A stretch of 64,000 nucleotides of DNA from CAZVYJ01 sp964631565 (GTDB lineage: Bacteria; Planctomycetota; Phycisphaerae; SM23-33), in contig CAZVYJ010000008.1 in assembly GCA_964631565.1 (NCBI GenBank), positions 1 to 64,000 on the forward strand, read 5' to 3'. Both the position numbers and the translations under genes were made by a program. Position 1 is the stretch's first letter. Each line of letters starts with the position of its first letter. Positions 61,654-64,000 of the stretch are shown here, in pieces. Below the pieces are notes generated by a model. The model did no database searches. It was given only the letters and a program-made list of their open reading frames with translations, and had not been told where the DNA came from.

Positions 61654-62775
61654 ATGAAGGGAAATGCGGTGAAAAGACTAATTGGGGCAGTACTGGTTTG
61701 TGCCATTGCGACGCCGATTCTGGCGAGCACAGTCGATCTGAATTCTCTCACTGTCTATGCAGGCGGCAGCATATCCATGGGCAATTGCTCCATCATAGAT
61801 GGCGCCATAGCGGCCGGCACAAGCGTTTCGGCAGGACAGCAGGTAACGCTGCAGGACATATACGCACAAACCACTGTGTACCTCGGCCAAAAAGCGACGG
61901 TCACGGGCAACGTTCTGGCCAACCAGAGCGCCAACGCCGACAAGTATCTGAACCTCGTCGGCAACTGGTCCGGTCGAAGCGTGTGGATGGGCAAAGAAGC
62001 CAACGTCACGGGCGACATTTACGCCCGCAGCAGTTCGATAAGCATAGATCGCGACAGCAATATTGTCGGCGACATCGACGGCAACGGCAGCATATGGCTG
62101 GACCGTAACACCAGCGTCACGGGTTACGTTTCGCCGGGGCTGGGCCAAAGCCTTACATATGGCAGCGGCGTCAGCATCGGCGGCTCGACCATACCCGGCT
62201 ACGTCGATGTGCCGACGTTCGAACTTCCGTCGATCGGCGATGAGCCGAGTCACGGCAGCGCAGGCAGCCAGAGCATCTGGCAGGGCAACAACAGTTCGCT
62301 CACGCTTGATGCCGGCGCCTACAACTACGTCAGCTTCGGCCGAGATGCGACACTGAACCTTTCCGCAGGCGAGTACACCATGCGGAGTTTCTGGATGGAT
62401 CGCGGCGGTGAGGTCTATGTCGACACCTCGGCGGGCGACGTTGTTCTGAATATTCTCGGCTCTTTCAGCACGGGCAGGGACATCAATTTTTCCAAGATCG
62501 GCAGCGGCCAGCTTTACATCAACGTTTTCGACAGCAGCGTGTATTTCGACAGCGACGTAACCCTGGATGCGCAGATAAGGGTTTACGGCGGCAATTTCGG
62601 AGCCGGCAATAACCTGGAACTTACAGGCAGCATCTGGGCGTCCGGAAACGTGACATTCGGCAACGACGCCCACCTGACCGGCCAGCCCGTACCTGAACCT
62701 GCGACACTGGCGCTGCTCGGGCTTGGCTGCTCGCTGATAATCATCAGGCGGCAGGCAGTCAAAAAAGTGATTTGA
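61654..62775 (+). CDS. PEP-CTERM exported protein with beta-helix-like repeats
   Basis: A 373-residue protein. A signal peptide ends near PILAS. The mature chain is rich in Gly, Ser, Asn and Asp, with repeated motifs of the type GxxVTGxI/SISIDRDSNIVGDIDGNGSIW that suggest a beta-helix, as in polymer-forming or autotransporter-like proteins. The C-terminus is a PEP-CTERM signal: VPEPATLALLGLGCSLIII then RRQAVKK. It should be surface-exposed after exosortase cleavage. Two terminators follow. Confidence 0.88.
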   Translation: MKGNAVKRLIGAVLVCAIATPILASTVDLNSLTVYAGGSISMGNCSIIDGAIAAGTSVSAGQQVTLQDIYAQTTVYLGQKATVTGNVLANQSANADKYLNLVGNWSGRSVWMGKEANVTGDIYARSSSISIDRDSNIVGDIDGNGSIWLDRNTSVTGYVSPGLGQSLTYGSGVSIGGSTIPGYVDVPTFELPSIGDEPSHGSAGSQSIWQGNNSSLTLDAGAYNYVSFGRDATLNLSAGEYTMRSFWMDRGGEVYVDTSAGDVVLNILGSFSTGRDINFSKIGSGQLYINVFDSSVYFDSDVTLDAQIRVYGGNFGAGNNLELTGSIWASGNVTFGNDAHLTGQPVPEPATLALLGLGCSLIIIRRQAVKKVI

Positions 62776-62839
62776 CGCTTGGCAAAAGCGTTTTTTCTCC
62801 CTCCCCTCCGGCGGACTTGTCGTTCGCCGGAGGTTTTTT
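62775..62839 (+). terminator. tandem terminators after the PEP-CTERM gene
   Basis: Hairpin 1: ACGCTT/AAGCGT (62775-62780 with 62786-62791) followed by TTTTT. Hairpin 2: CCTCCGGCG/CGCCGGAGG (62805-62813 with 62825-62833) followed by six T. Confidence 0.8.
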
Positions 62840-62840
62840 A

Positions 62841-62937
62841 TGAACTGCGAATTACGAATCTCGAATCGCGAGTTATGAGCGGCAAGCGGTGAGCCGCCCC
62901 CTTTAAGGACAATTCGCAACTCGCAGTTCGCAGTTCA
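62841..62937. repeat. dispersed palindromic intergenic repeat, copy 3
   Basis: Outer arms TGAACTGCGAA (62841-62851) and TTCGCAGTTCA (62927-62937), 11 bp. Inside is CGAATCTCGAATCGCGA (62855-62871), 17 bp identical to part of copy 2. The right arm overlaps the hypA stop codon, so it sits at the 3' end of a minus-strand gene, as do the other copies. Confidence 0.7.
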
Positions 62938-63237
62938 TTCTTTCGTCTCCCCTTCGATGCGCGTAATCAGAAGTTCCCAGCCGGTCGCGGCCATCGATTC
63001 GTCGGAATTCGGCGGCCGATACTGCTGGCCGGGATCGACAACGGTGATTTTCATTTTTGCGCCGTCGAAACTCGTGCCTTCAAAAGCATGTTCGAAGCTG
63101 TGGGCGAGGAAATCAGCTGAAACGCCGTGCAGCACGCCGACAATCATGTCTATAGCGGTGACTTTCACGAATCCGCCGTTGGCGGCTATCTGCTCAAGCT
63201 GGGGCCAGAGTTCGCGGGCAAGTCCGTGTTCGTGCAT
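62935..63237 (-). CDS. hypA: HypA-like hydrogenase nickel-incorporation protein lacking zinc cysteines
   Basis: A 100-residue protein starting MHEHGLARELWPQLEQIA, the HypA N-terminus, with the nickel-binding His2 present. The central VLHGVSADFLAHSFEHAFEGT also fits. The zinc-binding part, which normally has two CxxC pairs, is replaced by PGQQYRPPNSDESMAATGWELLI, and there are no cysteines at all. The GWELLITRIEGE end keeps the family pattern. The ATG overlaps the protease stop region (TGACATG). Probable but atypical HypA. Confidence 0.8.
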   Translation of the reverse strand: MHEHGLARELWPQLEQIAANGGFVKVTAIDMIVGVLHGVSADFLAHSFEHAFEGTSFDGAKMKITVVDPGQQYRPPNSDESMAATGWELLITRIEGETKE

Positions 63238-63238
63238 G

Positions 63239-63727
63239 TCAGTCGCCGCCTTTCGATATATGCGTTAAAACCGCCTCGACAATTTCCGTCGCCGCGGATA
63301 CCAGTTTATCAAACGCCGCCAGAATCGGCTCGCTGAGCCGGCGGCCGAAGTCCACAGTCTGCGGCTGGACCGCGAAAATCCGCACGTCGTCGGGAGCGTG
63401 CAGAAACTGCCGGCAAAGCTCCAGCGTTTCCGTTACGGGCACATCGTGCATGCTGATGCGATTGGCCGGTGTGTCGTCGGAAACCTGCGAGGGCGATATG
63501 ACCCGGAACTCGCCGGGCTGCAAGCCCATGTCCGCGGCGTCGAAAACAACCAGCCGCTCCGCCTGCTCTATAATGTTCAGCAGCCCCAGGCCGCCCGCCC
63601 CGCCGTCGATGAATTCCACCGCATCACCCCACTGCCGAGAGTCGCGCACAGCATCCAGCAGGCGCACGCCAACGCCCTCGTCGCTCATGAGAATATTGCC
63701 GATGCCAAGTACCGTAAGCTTCGCCAT
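63239..63727 (-). CDS. hydrogenase maturation protease (HyaD/HycI type)
   Basis: A 162-residue protease of the HybD family that trims the large subunit of [NiFe] hydrogenase. The start at 63727 gives MAKLTVLGIGNILMSDEGVGVRLLDAV, with the Glu/Asp that binds nickel, FIDGGAGGLGLLN and the Asp in VVFDAADMG, and the His in ISMHDVPV. No structural hydrogenase gene is in the window, though it probably lies to the right. It is followed by hypA. Confidence 0.9.
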   Translation of the reverse strand: MAKLTVLGIGNILMSDEGVGVRLLDAVRDSRQWGDAVEFIDGGAGGLGLLNIIEQAERLVVFDAADMGLQPGEFRVISPSQVSDDTPANRISMHDVPVTETLELCRQFLHAPDDVRIFAVQPQTVDFGRRLSEPILAAFDKLVSAATEIVEAVLTHISKGGD

Positions 63728-63806
63728 ACACGTAAGTGTAGCACCGGCGGGGATGTCTCTCCAGAATTGATGGAAGAATATGCGGTGCCGTATGGGGGGT
63801 GCGATT

Positions 63807-64000
63807 TTACGGGCCGTCCCAAGAATCCTCGTCAACGGACTGTCCGAAAAACTTAAGGAACGACTCTTTCATAATAACGGCGGCCATGCCCCCTATAATA
63901 GCCGCCACTACGTAAAACCAGTCAAACGTAAAATCTTGCGCACATAGAGCTGCCACCGCTAATCCCGCCGCCGCCCCGATAATGAACCACAGAATCAGTC
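63807..64000 (-). CDS. C-terminal part of a membrane protein (truncated by window edge)
   Basis: A minus-strand reading frame enters from the right edge and ends at a TAA (63807-63809). The visible 64 residues include two membrane helices, WFIIGAAAGLAVAALCAQ and FYVVAAIIGGMAAVIM, then a short tail FGQSVDEDSWDGP. Family unknown. It is 80 bp upstream of the hydrogenase maturation protease in the same direction. Confidence 0.75.
   Translation of the reverse strand, partial: LILWFIIGAAAGLAVAALCAQDFTFDWFYVVAAIIGGMAAVIMKESFLKFFGQSVDEDSWDGP

Noticed and set aside
61678..62919. Long minus-strand frame opposite the second PEP-CTERM gene
   Set aside because: The plus strand has a signal peptide and PEP-CTERM tail; the minus frame shows no motif and runs through both terminators.

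Overview
The window looks like a chromosomal segment of a Gram-negative planctomycete, most likely class Phycisphaerae. Three observations support this. The 5' half of a 16S rRNA gene at the left edge has a planctomycete-like sequence. Two secreted proteins end in PEP-CTERM sorting tails. There is an HYExAFE-type protein, a family I associate with Planctomycetota. The organism makes lipid A (lpxB), processes lipoproteins (lnt, several lipobox proteins) and has a complete rod-shape and peptidoglycan elongation set (mreB, mreC, mreD, PBP2, rodA, dapF). This fits Phycisphaerae better than budding planctomycetes. I saw no transposase, integrase, phage gene, CRISPR array or tRNA.

Layout. 1-1942: 16S rRNA on the minus strand, with a hairpin-rich leader and two good tandem promoters. 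1943-5158: a dapF operon with a 545-residue protein I do not recognise and a methyltransferase. 5180-15947: a cell-surface polysaccharide locus with a GT39-like membrane protein, a double methyltransferase, a GT9 heptosyltransferase-like protein, an HldE-type nucleotidyltransferase fused to a SIS-like domain, a Wzm/Wzt ABC exporter, a GT4 and a flavoprotein. 16092-23263: lipoproteins, lnt, a HEAT-repeat lipoprotein, a coiled-coil membrane protein, a 64-residue membrane protein and mreB. 23312-25346: REP-like hairpins and a minus-strand cinA operon with two zinc-ribbon proteins. 25669-32502: two small plus-strand envelope genes, then mreC-mreD-mrdA-rodA and a hydrolase.

32523-45551 is mostly housekeeping: GT2, a membrane-anchored HTH-like protein, larC, a lone CBM48 protein, scpB, an SH3-domain secreted protein, a histidine kinase, acpS, lpxB, a tRNA-binding-domain protein, manA, an RsuA/RluB-type pseudouridine synthase and rhaB. 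45681-54697 carries a PEP-CTERM protein, bioB, two paralogous small exported proteins, the HYExAFE protein, hisS, a YkgJ-like protein, a CYTH protein and an MFS transporter. 54933-63727 carries rpmH, a B12/radical-SAM enzyme, an orphan fliS-like gene, a lipoprotein hydrolase, dnaK behind a sigma-54-like promoter, rsmE, a second PEP-CTERM protein, a cysteine-free hypA and a hydrogenase maturation protease. A truncated membrane gene runs off the right edge.

Functionally the window is dominated by the cell envelope. There is no obvious new defence or mobile system. The least explained material is structured intergenic DNA: a dispersed palindromic repeat at gene 3' ends, a pair of compensated REP-like hairpins, a 127-bp inverted-repeat element and structured leaders. 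Several genes also have unusual architecture, namely the HldE/SIS fusion, the zinc-less HypA and the accessory genes next to mreB.
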